This document shows, one piece after another, positions 24,633 to 33,062 of a stretch of DNA of 41,238 nt (its first letter is position 1; every line of letters begins with the position of its first letter). Source of the DNA: Nemertoderma westbladi (taxonomy: Eukaryota > Xenacoelomorpha > Nemertodermatida > Nemertodermatidae); contig JAUCBJ010009093.1 of the NCBI GenBank assembly GCA_032718475.1, positions 1 through 41,238 of the forward strand. The letters run 5' to 3'. The position numbers and the translations under genes are program-made. The notes below the pieces were generated by a model that ran no database searches, was not told the DNA's origin, and worked only from the letters and a program-made list of their open reading frames with translations.

Positions 24633-27600
24633 GGCTGTTTAACAGCACCGAAGGTTGGTCGGGTACCTCCTTATATGGGCTGTTTATCAGCACCGAAGGT
24701 CGGTTGGGTAACTCCTTATATGGGCTTTTTAACACCAGTTGGTTGGGTAACTCCTTATATGGGCTGTTTATCAGCACCGAATGTTGGTTGGGTAACTCCT
24801 TATGGGTTGTTTATCAGCACCGAAGGTTGGTTGGGTAACTCCTTATATGGGCTGTTTATCAGCACCGACAGTTGGTCGGGTACCTCCTTATATGGGCTGT
24901 TTATCAGCACCGAAGGTTGGTTGGGTAACTCCTTATATGGGCTGTTTATCAGCACCGAAGGTTGGTTGGGTAACTCCTTATATGGGCTGTTTATCAGCAC
25001 CGAAGGTTGGTTGGGTAACTCCTTATATGGGCTGTTTAACAGCAGTTGGTTGGGTAACTCCCTATATGGGCTGTTTATCAGCACAGAATGTTGATTGGGT
25101 AACTCCTTCTATGGGCTGTTTAACAGCACCAAAGGTTGGTTGGGTAACTCCTTTTATGGGCTGTTTATCAGCACCGAAGGTTGGTCGGGTAACTCCTTAT
25201 GGGCTGTTTATCGGCACCGAAGGTTGGTTGGGTAACTCCTTATATGGGCTGTTTATCAGCACCGAAGGTTGGTCGGGTAACTCCTTATATGGGTTGTTTA
25301 TCAGCACCGAAGGTTGGTCGGGTAACTCCTTACATGGGTTGTTTATCAGCACCGAAGGTTGGTCGGGTAACTCCTTATATGGGTTGTTTATCAGCACCGA
25401 AGGTTGGTCGGGTAACTCCTTATATGGGCTGTTTATCAGCACCGAAGGTTGGTCGGGTAACTCCTTATATGGGCTGTTTATCAGCACCGAAGGTTGGTCG
25501 GGTAACTCCTTACATGGGTTGTTTATCAGCACCGAAGGTTGGTTGGGTAACTCCTTATATGGGCTGTTTAACAGCAGTTGGTTGGGTAACTCCTTATATG
25601 GGCTGTTTATCAGCACCGAAGGTTGGTTGGGTAACTCTTTATATGGGCTGTTTATCAGCGCCGAAGGTTGGTTGGGTAACTCCTTATATGGGCTGTTTAA
25701 CACCAGTTGGTTGGGTAACTCCTTATATGGGCTGTTTAACACCAGTTGGTTGGGTAACTCCTTATATGGGCTGTTTATCAGCACCGAAGGTTGGTTGGGT
25801 AACTCCTTATATGGGCTGTTTAACATCAGTTGGTTGGGTAACTCCTTATATGGGCTGTTTATCAGCACCGAAGGTTGGTTGGGTAACTCCTTATATGGGT
25901 TGTTTATCAGCACCGAAGGTTGGTTGGGTAACTCATTATATGGGCTTTTTAACACCAGTTGGTTGGGTAACTCCTTACATGGGCTGTTTATCAGCACCGA
26001 AGGTTGGTTGGGTAACTCCTTATATGGGCTGTTTAACACCAGTGGGTTGGGTAACTCCTTATATGGGCTGTTTAACACCAGTTGGTTGGGTAACTCCTTA
26101 TATGGGCTGTTTATCAGCACCGACGGTTGGTTGGTTAACTCCTTATATGGGCTGTTTATCAGCACCGAAGGTTAGTTGGGTAACTCCTTATATGGGCTGG
26201 TTAACACCAGTTGGTTGGGTAACTCCGTATATGGGCTGTTTATCAGCACCGAAGGTTGGTTGGGTAACTCCTTATATGGGCTGTTTATCAGCACCGAAGG
26301 TTGGTTGGGTAACTCCTTATATGGGCTGTTTATCAGCACCGAAGGTTGGTTGGGTAACTCCTTATATGGGCTGTTTATCAGCACCGAAGGTTGGTTGGGT
26401 AACTCCTTATATGGGCTGTTTATCGGCACCGAGTTGGTTGGTTAACTCCTTATATGGGCTGTTTAACAGCACCGAAGGTTGGTTGGGTAACTCCTTATAT
26501 GGGCTGTTTATCAGCACCGAAGGTTGGTTGGGTAACTCCTTATATGGGCTGTTTATCAGCACCGAAGGTTGGTTGGGTAACTCCTTATATGGGCTGTTTA
26601 TCAGCACCGAAGGTTGGTTGGGTAACTCCTTATATGGGCTGTTTATCAGCACCGAAGGTTGGTTGGGTAACTCCTTATATGGGCTGTTTATCAGCACCGA
26701 AGGTTGGTTGGGTAACTCCTTATATGGGCTGTTTATCAGCACCGAAGGTTGGTTGGGTAACTCCTTATATGGGCTTTTTATCAGCACCGAGTTGGTTGGG
26801 TAACTCCGTATATGGGATTTTTATCAGCACCGAGTTGGTTGGGTAACTCCTTATATGGGCTGTTTAACACCAGTTGGTCGGGTAACTCCTTATGGGCTGT
26901 TTATCGGCACCGAAGGTTGGTTGGGTAACTCCTTATATGGGCTGTTTATCAGCACCGAGTTGGTTGGGTAACTCCTTATATGGGCTGTTTAACACCAGTT
27001 GGTCGGGTAACTCCTTATGGGCTGTTTATCGGCTCCGAAGGTTGGTTGGGTAACTCCTTATATGGGCTGTTTAACAGCACCGAAGGTTGGTTGGGTAACT
27101 CCTTATATGGGCTGTTTAACACCAGTTGGTTGGGTAACTCCTTATATGGGCTGTTTAACACCAGTTGGTCGGGTAACTCCTTATGGGCTGTTTATCAGCA
27201 CCGAAGGTTGGTTGGGTAACTCCTTATGGGCTGTTTAACAGCACCGAAGGTTGGTTGGGTAACTCCTTATATGGGCTGTTTAACACCAGTTGGTTGGGTA
27301 ACTCCTTATATGGGCTGTTTAACACCAGTTGGTCGGGTAACTCCTTATGGGCTGTTTATCAGCACCGAAGGTTGGTTGGGTAACTCCTTATGGGCTGTTT
27401 AACAGCACCGAAGGTTGGTTGGGTAACTCCTTATATGGGCTGTTTATCAGCACCGAAGGTTGGTTGGGTAACTCCTTATGGGCTGTTTAACAGCACCGAA
27501 GGTTGGTTGGGTAACTCCTTATATGGGCTTTTTAACACCAGTTGGTTGGGTAACTCCTTATATGGGCTGTTTATCAGCACCGAAGGTTGGTTGGGTAACT

Positions 27601-27795
27601 CCTTATGGGCTGTTTAACAGCACCGAAGGTTGGTTGGGTAACTCCTTATATGGGCTGTTTATCAGCACCGAAGGTTGGTTGGGTAACTCTTATATGGGCT
27701 GTTTATCAGCACCGAAGGTTGGTTGGGTAACTCCTTATATGGGCTGTTTAACACCAGTTGGTTGGGTAACTCCTTACATGGGCTGTTTATCAGTC

Positions 27796-28099
27796 ACGAA
27801 GACGTGACGGTGGGTTGAACCTGCGCTAACCGGCAGTGAAACTCCCGATGTCGCTGTTCTTCACTTTTTCCCACTTGAATATAATCCTATTATATGATAT
27901 ATTTTTTATTAAAGTTGCATTTTTTAGCTGAACCACAGTTCATTTAATAAAATTTATTTAGACAAACAAAAATAATCCATTTTCACAAGAGTCCGACGAA
28001 GCCACGAAATGTAAATTGCGCCGACAGAATAAGTGCGGTTGTCTTCCTTATTTAGAATATCGGAATAATTTACTAATTATTTCGCAATAATGTTTTCAG
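27796..28099. other. Satellite-to-exon transition, no gene seen
   Basis: The satellite ends within a partial monomer (TTTATCAGTCACGAAG). A short GC-rich piece follows (about 27796-27865), then AT-rich DNA ending in the acceptor TGTTTTCAG before the exon at 28100. I find no convincing exon here; the absence of a good donor in this stretch is why I place the satellite inside an intron. Confidence 0.45.
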
Positions 28100-28240
28100 A
28101 TTATAAATCATTGGACGGGTGGTGCACCAAACTGGCCATGTCTCTGTTACACAGACGACTCCCACCGAGGAACCTGTCTGCAGACCCACCGAAAGTTAAC
28201 TACCTCCATGCCATTCTACATCTCGTTTTCATGAGTAATG
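28100..28240 (+). CDS. Internal exon 1 of an ankyrin-repeat-like gene
   Basis: The exon is 141 bp, bounded by an acceptor TTTTCAG (ending 28099) and a consensus donor GTAAGT (28241). It is open in the frame that uses its first two bases to complete a codon, giving 47 codons: a YKSLDGWCTKLAMSLLHRR part, a linker with PPRNLSADPPKVN, and a helical YLHAILHLVFMSNG end. Helix-like stretches flanking a Pro-rich loop suit an ankyrin or helical repeat protein, but this part alone is not diagnostic. It ends in phase 1, and the next exon completes the split Gly codon. The other two frames contain stops. This is an internal exon, since it has no start codon and begins at an acceptor; the 5' end of the gene is outside or upstream. 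I cannot name the family. Confidence 0.75.
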
Positions 28241-28565
28241 GTAAGTAATTTTGGAACGCGAACGAACGTAACGAGTAAGTGAATGTAAAGATGCGAGATG
28301 AGAGCACTGTAGAGAAATTTGTAGCAGTTACGTATATGTATTTTTATCCCAAATGATCGCTATTGAATAACAATTAATTGTTGCCACTTCCTGGAAAACC
28401 TGGAATATTCAGCGAATGTGGTGTACATGACATTATTTAAGTGAAAATATCTAAATATAAATATTTATTAGCGCGTTAGGCTCCCCATTTTATTTCCTTA
28501 TATCACAAATAATCTCAATAATGTTTAAACGTCTCCACAGCAACTAACACATATGTCTATTGCAG
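28241..28565 (+). other. Short intron
   Basis: A 325-bp AT-rich intron, GTAAGT...TTGCAG. It is the only short intron of this gene in the window and the only one without a recognisable satellite or transposon. Confidence 0.7.
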
Positions 28566-28682
28566 GTTGTTTAATGGAATTGTTTGAGTTTCTGTGGAAG
28601 AGCGCAAAGAGGGATGAGTGTGAGGCTGTGGATAGTAATGGGAACACCATCCTACATATGTTGGCTAAAGAACAAAGTTACT
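28566..28682 (+). CDS. Internal exon 2, ankyrin repeat
   Basis: The exon is 117 bp between acceptor CTATTGCAG (ending 28565) and donor GTAAGT (28683). It is in phase 1 at both ends and joins the previous exon's frame without a stop. The 39 codons include CLMELFEFLWKSAKRDE and then AVDSNGNTILHMLAKEQSY. The D-x-x-G-N-T-x-L-H core followed by a short helix is the hallmark of an ankyrin repeat (usual form: D-x-x-G-x-T-P-L-H-x-A), which normally serves as a protein-binding surface in cytoplasm or nucleus. The Pro after Thr is replaced by Ile. Without splicing the frame runs past the donor to a stop at 28802-28804; the consensus donor and matching phases argue for splicing. Confidence 0.8.
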
Positions 28683-28734
28683 GTAAGTTATATAAACTAT
28701 TACTATTGGCCTCTAGGTGGTGCGCAATTTACAA

Positions 28735-29565
28735 TGTGGGGCGAGCCACGGTAGTAAATGAGCTTAGCATACGGGTACCACTAACTCAGTCGGTGTGTTT
28801 GTGAATCTGTCGATTCGATTATTTAAACGTTAGTAACTCGGTCAATCCTCGATGAAATCTATCCAAACTTGGTAGACATGTTGTTTGGCAAAATTTGAGA
28901 AATTTTTAGGGGTGTGCCCGATTTCCGGCCGGGCTGGAATTCCGGTTGGATTTTGAGAAAAAAATCCGGCTCCGACCGGATTTCAATTTTTTGGCCGGAT
29001 TTCAATTTCAACGAATTGTTGTCCAAATTTACAATTAATATAAATTTTCAAAAAAAAACATAAAAATAAATTTTCTTTTAAATTCAAACAAATTAAAATA
29101 TAAGCAAATACAATGGAATACACGTAGGTTGGGGATTCGCGCAGCACCGCACCCAGCCAGATGAGCCTTTGCGAGGAGGTACAATCTGTGGACCTAGTCA
29201 TTCGCCCCCTAGCGGCAGACAGAGGAACTGTAAAAGTATGTCTGTGAGCAGAATGTCAGCAATACCCGTAGGTCACTCATTCCACATTTCAGATGAATCT
29301 GATGGTTGATTCTATTGCAGATACTTTTACGTTTCTGTCAATTCGCCCCCCTAGCGACAGATGGATGAACTACAGAACATAAGTCTGTCTGTGTGTAGAA
29401 TTTCTAAACTTTTGATAGACTACAACATGTGTACCAAGTTTGGTTCTATTTCCCCAATATGATTGACTGACGCATTAGCGTTCAAAAATTTACGACGACG
29501 TCAGACGGGCCACTAATGATACCCCTAAGCTAAGGCTCACCTGGACTTACATGGCTCGCCCCACA
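28735..29565. mobile_element. 831-bp long-TIR, MITE-like element
   Basis: The ends are inverted: TGTGGGGCGAGCCA at 28735-28748 and its reverse complement at 29552-29565. The inversion continues imperfectly inward for about 150 bp. For instance CTTGGTAGACATGTTGT near 28868 pairs with ACAACATGTGTACCAAG near 29425, and a GAGC...TTAGC...GGGTA block near 28760 has a counterpart near 29515-29540. No transposase frame is present. The middle holds a CCGG-rich patch (28920-29010) and two diverged copies of a segment around ATTCGCCCCCTAGCG (29199 and 29341). The target duplication is not clear. It sits 52 bp after an exon donor. Confidence 0.7.
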
Positions 29566-29718
29566 ATACAATTTTTTTTATAGTTTGTATTAAATTCATT
29601 CATATTATGAATATTAAAGCAGAGCTATCATTTTATGATCATCTACATGCTGAGCTGACTGACTACTTTTTGCCAATAATATTTGTATTTGGTTGGGCTC
29701 AGCCCCACTAACACTTAA
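29566..29718. other. AT-rich spacer between two TIR elements
   Basis: About 150 bp of AT-rich intron sequence with no recognised feature. It ends in ACTTAA just before the next TIR. Confidence 0.4.
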
Positions 29719-29983
29719 TATATGGGTCATTCTCTTCAAAAGTGGCCAAAATGGTGCTCAAAATAGGTCGATTTTTTTTCTCTATAATGCTGTCAAACTA
29801 TATATCACTATAATCGAAATTTTGCGTGGATTTCGAAAAAACACATGTCCCACCTTAATTCGAATTAGGTAAAAAGTTATGGACAAAAAACAAATGTCAC
29901 GTGTGTAATGAAATGTCACGGGTGTAATGAAATGTCACGGGTGTAATGGCAATAATTTACCTAGAATATATTGGTGGGACGAA

Positions 29984-30002
29984 GGGAGGGAGGGGGGGGG
30001 GG
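29984..30002 (+). other. Potential G-quadruplex run
   Basis: GGGAGGG followed by A and an unbroken run of eleven Gs. It satisfies the simple four-tract G-quadruplex pattern. It lies between the left subterminal repeats and the palindrome. The run length may be unstable or mis-called in sequencing. Confidence 0.6.
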
Positions 30003-30023
30003 TGGTATAAATGTCACATGAGT

Positions 30024-30317
30024 ATGCTGTAGGCTGATTTATAACTTACACGGGAACTTTAAAAATTATTATAACAATTTTACAACATTTTACAGCATTT
30101 TAATATTTGTTCAATCTGATTTCTGTAATGAAAATATTTTTATAAATATTAGATTAACGTTAGTTAATTATAATTAACTAACGTTAATCTAATATCTATA
30201 AAAATATTTTCATTACAGAAATCAGATTGAACAAATATTAAAATGCTGTAAAATGTTGTAAAATTGTTATAATAATTTTTAAAGTTCCCGTGTAAGTTAT
30301 AAATCAGCCTACAGCAT
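30024..30317. repeat. Spacerless 294-bp palindrome
   Basis: Two 147-base arms, 30024-30170 and 30171-30317, are reverse complements with a single mismatch (TATAAATATT against TATAGATATT when aligned). The centre, TAGTTAATTATAATTAACTA, has no loop. The structure lies within the transposon, 62 bp beyond the stop codon of its minus-strand ORF, so transcripts of that ORF would run into a very long hairpin. It could be a recent inversion-duplication, a nested foldback insertion, or an assembly artefact. Confidence 0.93.
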
Positions 30318-30379
30318 TTATATTATTATTTATATAGTATTAGTTTAATGTATGCTCATGAGTATAATATACCGTATTA

Positions 30380-31006
30380 TCATTCGAGCTCGAATCCCAG
30401 AAACTCAGTTTCTGAATCGGAGTTCATTTCTTGTTCATTGGATTCGACATTGAGGTAGTGGACCTCTCCATGAGCTATACAACGGACAGGGCATAACTTC
30501 CCACATGAAACGTTTTTCACTATAATACGCTTGTTTTCGGGATCGAATACAATCTCGTGGGCTTTGCCTATACCTTTGATATCCGTTGTCTGTTTTCCTT
30601 TGACTTCTTTATCAGTGGCTTCCACGTCTTTAACACCATAGGAATACACATCAGTTTTTAAATCTTTCAATAACTCAAGTATCATATCAAAGTTTGGTGT
30701 ACTGTTACCAACTCTCATGCCAATAATTTGATCAAGGTACCTCTTTATACTCCCCGCTATACCATCAACAGCCCCCTTTCCGTGCCCACTCTCAAGATAG
30801 ATCCAAGAAAGGTTGATGTCTTTTGCAGCTGCATAGCATTCCGTCTGTCGATCCCGTACCTTTTCTTTATAACTTCCTTCTTCCTTTAGCCGTCTCCTAT
30901 ACTTCGCAACCCGTTCTCTGTTCAGGCGTTTTGCCCTGTCTTTAACTGTCTCTTCTGTGGCATTCCCATTACCCCCCTCCAGTCTCATCGTGCGTTTCCG
31001 TTTCAT
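30380..31006 (-). CDS. Transposon-encoded protein, probably N-to-C internal deletion product
   Basis: This is a 208-codon ORF. Residues 1-55 are strongly basic and charged (MKRKRTMRLEGG; RAKRLNRERVAKYRRRLKEE), resembling the N-terminal basic region of many large uncharacterised invertebrate transposon proteins. Residues 73-89 (SGHGKGAVDGIAGSIKR) match a motif I associate with the C-terminal part of such proteins, followed by a downstream His and VSCGKLC-x3-C (about 150-176), where a C-terminal H...SC.C pattern is expected. The two parts are joined at about residue 58-66, so several hundred central residues, including any catalytic core, appear to be missing. Confined by the element's TIRs, it is likely carried by a non-autonomous copy. 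It may still bind DNA. Family placement is from memory and tentative. The start was chosen as the first ATG of the frame. Confidence 0.65.
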   Translation of the reverse strand: MKRKRTMRLEGGNGNATEETVKDRAKRLNRERVAKYRRRLKEEGSYKEKVRDRQTECYAAAKDINLSWIYLESGHGKGAVDGIAGSIKRYLDQIIGMRVGNSTPNFDMILELLKDLKTDVYSYGVKDVEATDKEVKGKQTTDIKGIGKAHEIVFDPENKRIIVKNVSCGKLCPVRCIAHGEVHYLNVESNEQEMNSDSETEFLGFELE

Positions 31007-32005
31007 AGTTTCACAGTGATCACTCCTTATTTATTACGCACTTACCAGCTTAGAGTTGATAAATACAGAGTAGTAGTACAGTAGCGTAAGTTCTGATGTG
31101 GCCTAACATTACTGTAATTCAGACAGAAACTACAATAATACATAGCAAACTGAAAGTACTGTTGTAGTAGGCCTACCGTACCATAATGCAAATTCTAAAA
31201 ATTTTCCATTACACACGTGACATGTGTGTAATGGATTACACACATGACATTAATTACACACATGACATACATACTTTATAGGCTGCTAGATGTAAAGGTA
31301 CGTCGTATAACTCTTATTAATGGGATTATTTAGCAAGCCTTTGCCATGGCTTTTCTAAAAAACATAACTTCAGCCTATATAATCCATTTAATATTAAGAT
31401 ATAGCTGATTGTGTGACCATTACACACGTGACGTTTATGCGTAACCATTTGACTTAAAGGCCGACTTTGCTGCATTCAAAGCAAGCTATCTTTGCTTCAA
31501 ATGGTTGAAATAACTTAAAAATGGTTTTAAAAGTAAGCTGAAAGGATGCTAAATGTAATAAAATAAACGTATAATTTGTTACGGTTTCTTAAGGTTGGCG
31601 ACTCGTAGCATCTTTGAAACCATTACACACGTGACAATTATGCTTAACCATTTTAACCGGATAGTTTCATTGATTAGTGTTCGTTCTGAATATATAAAAA
31701 TGTACAATTAATAGTGTTATTGGGCAGAAAAAATTATAGGCTTTCAGAAAATATACAACATGTCTAAGTTTAAGGAAAACCACAACATGTTAGTTGATGA
31801 CAAAGCATGTCAACTCAAAAAAAAAAATTTAGAAATCTGCATTTTTTCATATTTGATCACCGATAACTTTTCAACACTTTTATTCATTGTTAATATATTT
31901 TTTTCGTAAGCATGGTTATAAAATTCCCTTCAAAATGATATATAGTTTCCATACATTTCTGTCAGATTGAACTTGATTATTGAAGGGCAAATATTGTACT
32001 ACCAA
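31007..32005. other. Right-end non-coding part of the TIR transposon
   Basis: AT-rich DNA upstream of the minus-strand ORF, within the element. It holds the inverted subterminal CATTACACACGTGACA repeats and two copies of a following TTATGC-(G/T)TAACCATTT stretch (about 31436 and 31637). A promoter for the ORF would be expected here, but I cannot point to one. Confidence 0.5.
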
Positions 32006-32253
32006 TTTGGCCACTTTTGAAGAGAATGACCCATATAATAAATAGTACATACACCCACCCATATACTAATTATAACTAGTCAATAATTATTATATTGTCC
32101 CAGCCAGCGCGCAAGAGTTGATGTTAGGTCTAGGTATTATTATAAATTGAGATAAAGCTTACCACCGTGAATGGGCCAGTTTATTCGACAGGCAATTTAG
32201 AAACTCTAGTAAATCCAATTTACAATTTATTTATAAAATCAATCCATTTTATA

Positions 32254-32495
32254 TCAAATACCTAATCGTCGTAGGTTATGGTACAAAAATAGTAGTTTAT
32301 CTCCACGATCCGGAAGTAGACGAGAGCGGTTCTCATCAAATACATTACCAGCCTCTACAAATATTCGCTCGGAATAAATTGGACGGTGGTGATACTAAAT
32401 ATGTATAGAGTATTTGTAGATTAGGAAATGATCCCTTATTTGTAGCCAACCAACGTAAAACGCTCTTCTCGACCCCTTTAGTTGGGATAATTTAC
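32254..32495 (-). pseudogene. hAT transposase C-terminal (dimerisation) fragment
   Basis: On the minus strand the sequence reads as the hAT-family C-terminal region: KSVLRWLATNKGSFPNL, a YLVSPPS segment, then YSERIFVEAGNVFDENRSRL and LLFLYHNLRRLG before a TGA at 32254-32256. This matches the usual WW-x3-N...FP-L...PPSS...SER-FS-AG-(N)...R-RL order. A one-base frameshift separates the PPS and YSER parts (near 32380), and the rest of the transposase is absent, so it is a remnant. No hAT termini could be assigned. It lies between the TIR transposon and the third exon. Confidence 0.8.
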
Positions 32496-32551
32496 ATATT
32501 CAAATATTAAATTTCTGTTATTAATCTTCAAATATTATTCTTCTAGACACT

Positions 32552-32720
32552 TGTTATTTGCGTAATTGTAACCAAAACAATAAACTGAAGTCAATAACAG
32601 GTTTCAGTTTTATTTTTGAGAGTGATCATCTGTTATTTGCGTAATTGTAACCAAAACAATAAACTGAAGTCAATAACAGGTTTCAGTTTTATTTTTGAGA
32701 TTGATCAACTGTTATTTGCA
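32552..32720. repeat. 79-bp tandem duplication
   Basis: TGTTATTTGCGTAATTGTAA starts at 32552 and again at 32631, a 79-bp period, with a third partial start at 32710. The first two copies are almost identical. The repeat ends about 110 bp before the acceptor of the third exon. Confidence 0.9.
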
Positions 32721-32829
32721 TCGTCTCTACCTTGGTAAGGTCTAATTTTGTGTCCCCCCGTAAACAATACTTTCGTTTTATTATATTTTTATTTACAAAT
32801 TAATAAAATCTTTTTTATTTTTGTTTTAG

Positions 32830-33042
32830 TGAACAATAATTGCGCGAAGAAGTTATTCAAGTTAATAACGAGTTTAACTCCGACTGGCGGATCTCCCGTT
32901 TGTTTCGTTGAGAATAAAAACAAGGAGGGTTACATCCCCGGAGACTACGTCGCCAGTACCGACTATCTGTATAGGTACTTCCGAGAGCTGACCCCCTTCG
33001 GTAGTCTTAATGCGGGATTCCGTGGGCCCGGGCGCAGAACGG
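32830..33042 (+). CDS. Internal exon 3, second ankyrin-like motif
   Basis: The exon is 213 bp. Acceptor TTTGTTTTAG ends at 32829 after a T-rich tract; the donor is GG|GTTAGT at 33043. Entering in phase 1 from exon 2, the whole exon is open (71 codons): NNNCAKKLFKLITSLTP, then CFVENKNKEGYIPGDYVAS, then TDYLYRYFRELTPFGSLNAG and a basic Gly/Arg end (RGPGRRTG). N-K-x-G-Y-x-P-x-D-Y-V fits the start of an ankyrin repeat (N-x-x-G-x-T-P-L-D-x-A), and KLFKLI fits the second helix of the previous repeat, so exon 2 plus exon 3 make a continuous repeat region. If unspliced, the frame stops at 33045-33047. It ends in phase 1. The donor is read directly into the 32-bp satellite. Confidence 0.78.
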
Positions 33043-33062
33043 GTTAGTGTGGGAGTATAGTC

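Larger units (their letters stand above)
3910..27795. repeat. Giant satellite array, 45/43/39-bp monomers
   Basis: About 23.9 kb of head-to-tail monomers, roughly 540-550 units. The main unit is 45 bp: it begins GGGCTGTTTATCAGCACCGA, continues AGGTTGGTTGGGTAACTCC and ends TTATAT. Variants include a 39-bp form with AACACCAGTT in place of the ATCAGCACCGAAGG part, a 43-bp form lacking two bases (CACCGAGTTGG), forms lacking TA before TGGGCTG, and single-base classes (AACAGC/ATCAGC, TTTTAT/TTATAT, GGTCGG/GGTTGG, ATGTGTTG/ATGGGCTG). Because 45 and 39 are multiples of three and the monomer lacks stops in two plus frames and one minus frame, long open frames appear on both strands (for example GLFISTEGWLGNSLY per unit). 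These are not credible genes. The exon at 28100 starts at a splice acceptor, so the array probably lies in an intron of that gene. Confidence 0.97.
29897..31640. repeat. Subterminal repeats of the TIR transposon
   Basis: At the left end three direct copies of TGTCACG(T/G)GTGTAATG lie at about 29897, 29916 and 29935. At the right end the reverse complement CATTACACACGTGACA lies at about 31208, 31419 and 31621, plus shorter TACACACATGACAT copies near 31230-31270. The core includes CACGTG or near variants. Opposite orientation at the two ends is what transposase-binding subterminal repeats show in other DNA transposons, so I infer that role. Confidence 0.75.
29719..32037. mobile_element. 2.3-kb TIR DNA transposon, internally deleted
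   Basis: Perfect terminal inverted repeats of at least 27 bp: GGGTCATTCTCTTCAAAAGT at 29724-29743, continuing to 29750, pairs with 32006-32032. Outside them both ends carry ATAT, so the exact end and the target duplication (TA or ATAT) are ambiguous. Weaker inverted similarity extends inward by about 100 bp (AACTATATATCA on both sides). The element carries subterminal TGTCACGTGTGTAATG-type repeats in opposite orientation at the two ends, one minus-strand ORF (30380-31006), a G-run and a 294-bp palindrome. The superfamily is not resolved. Confidence 0.85.

Noticed and set aside
3896-27807. Many long open frames on both strands (up to about 800 codons) across the satellite
   Set aside because: They are direct translations of tandem 45/39-bp monomers, overlap each other on opposite strands, have no flanking gene signals, and break wherever 43- or 44-bp units occur.
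28905-29010. TAGGGGTGTGCCCGATTTCC followed by CCGG-rich DNA as an hAT terminus paired with the hAT fragment at 32254-32495
   Set aside because: No matching inverted end was found, and the sequence lies inside the 831-bp element's TIRs, so the nesting order does not work.
28983-29201. 72-codon minus-strand frame inside the 831-bp element
   Set aside because: AT-rich, Lys/Phe/Leu-rich chance translation without motif; the element has no transposase.
32748-33047. A self-contained 99-codon gene starting at an ATG upstream of exon 3
   Set aside because: The upstream part is AT-rich intron with a T-rich tract and acceptor; the meaningful protein similarity starts only after the acceptor at 32829.
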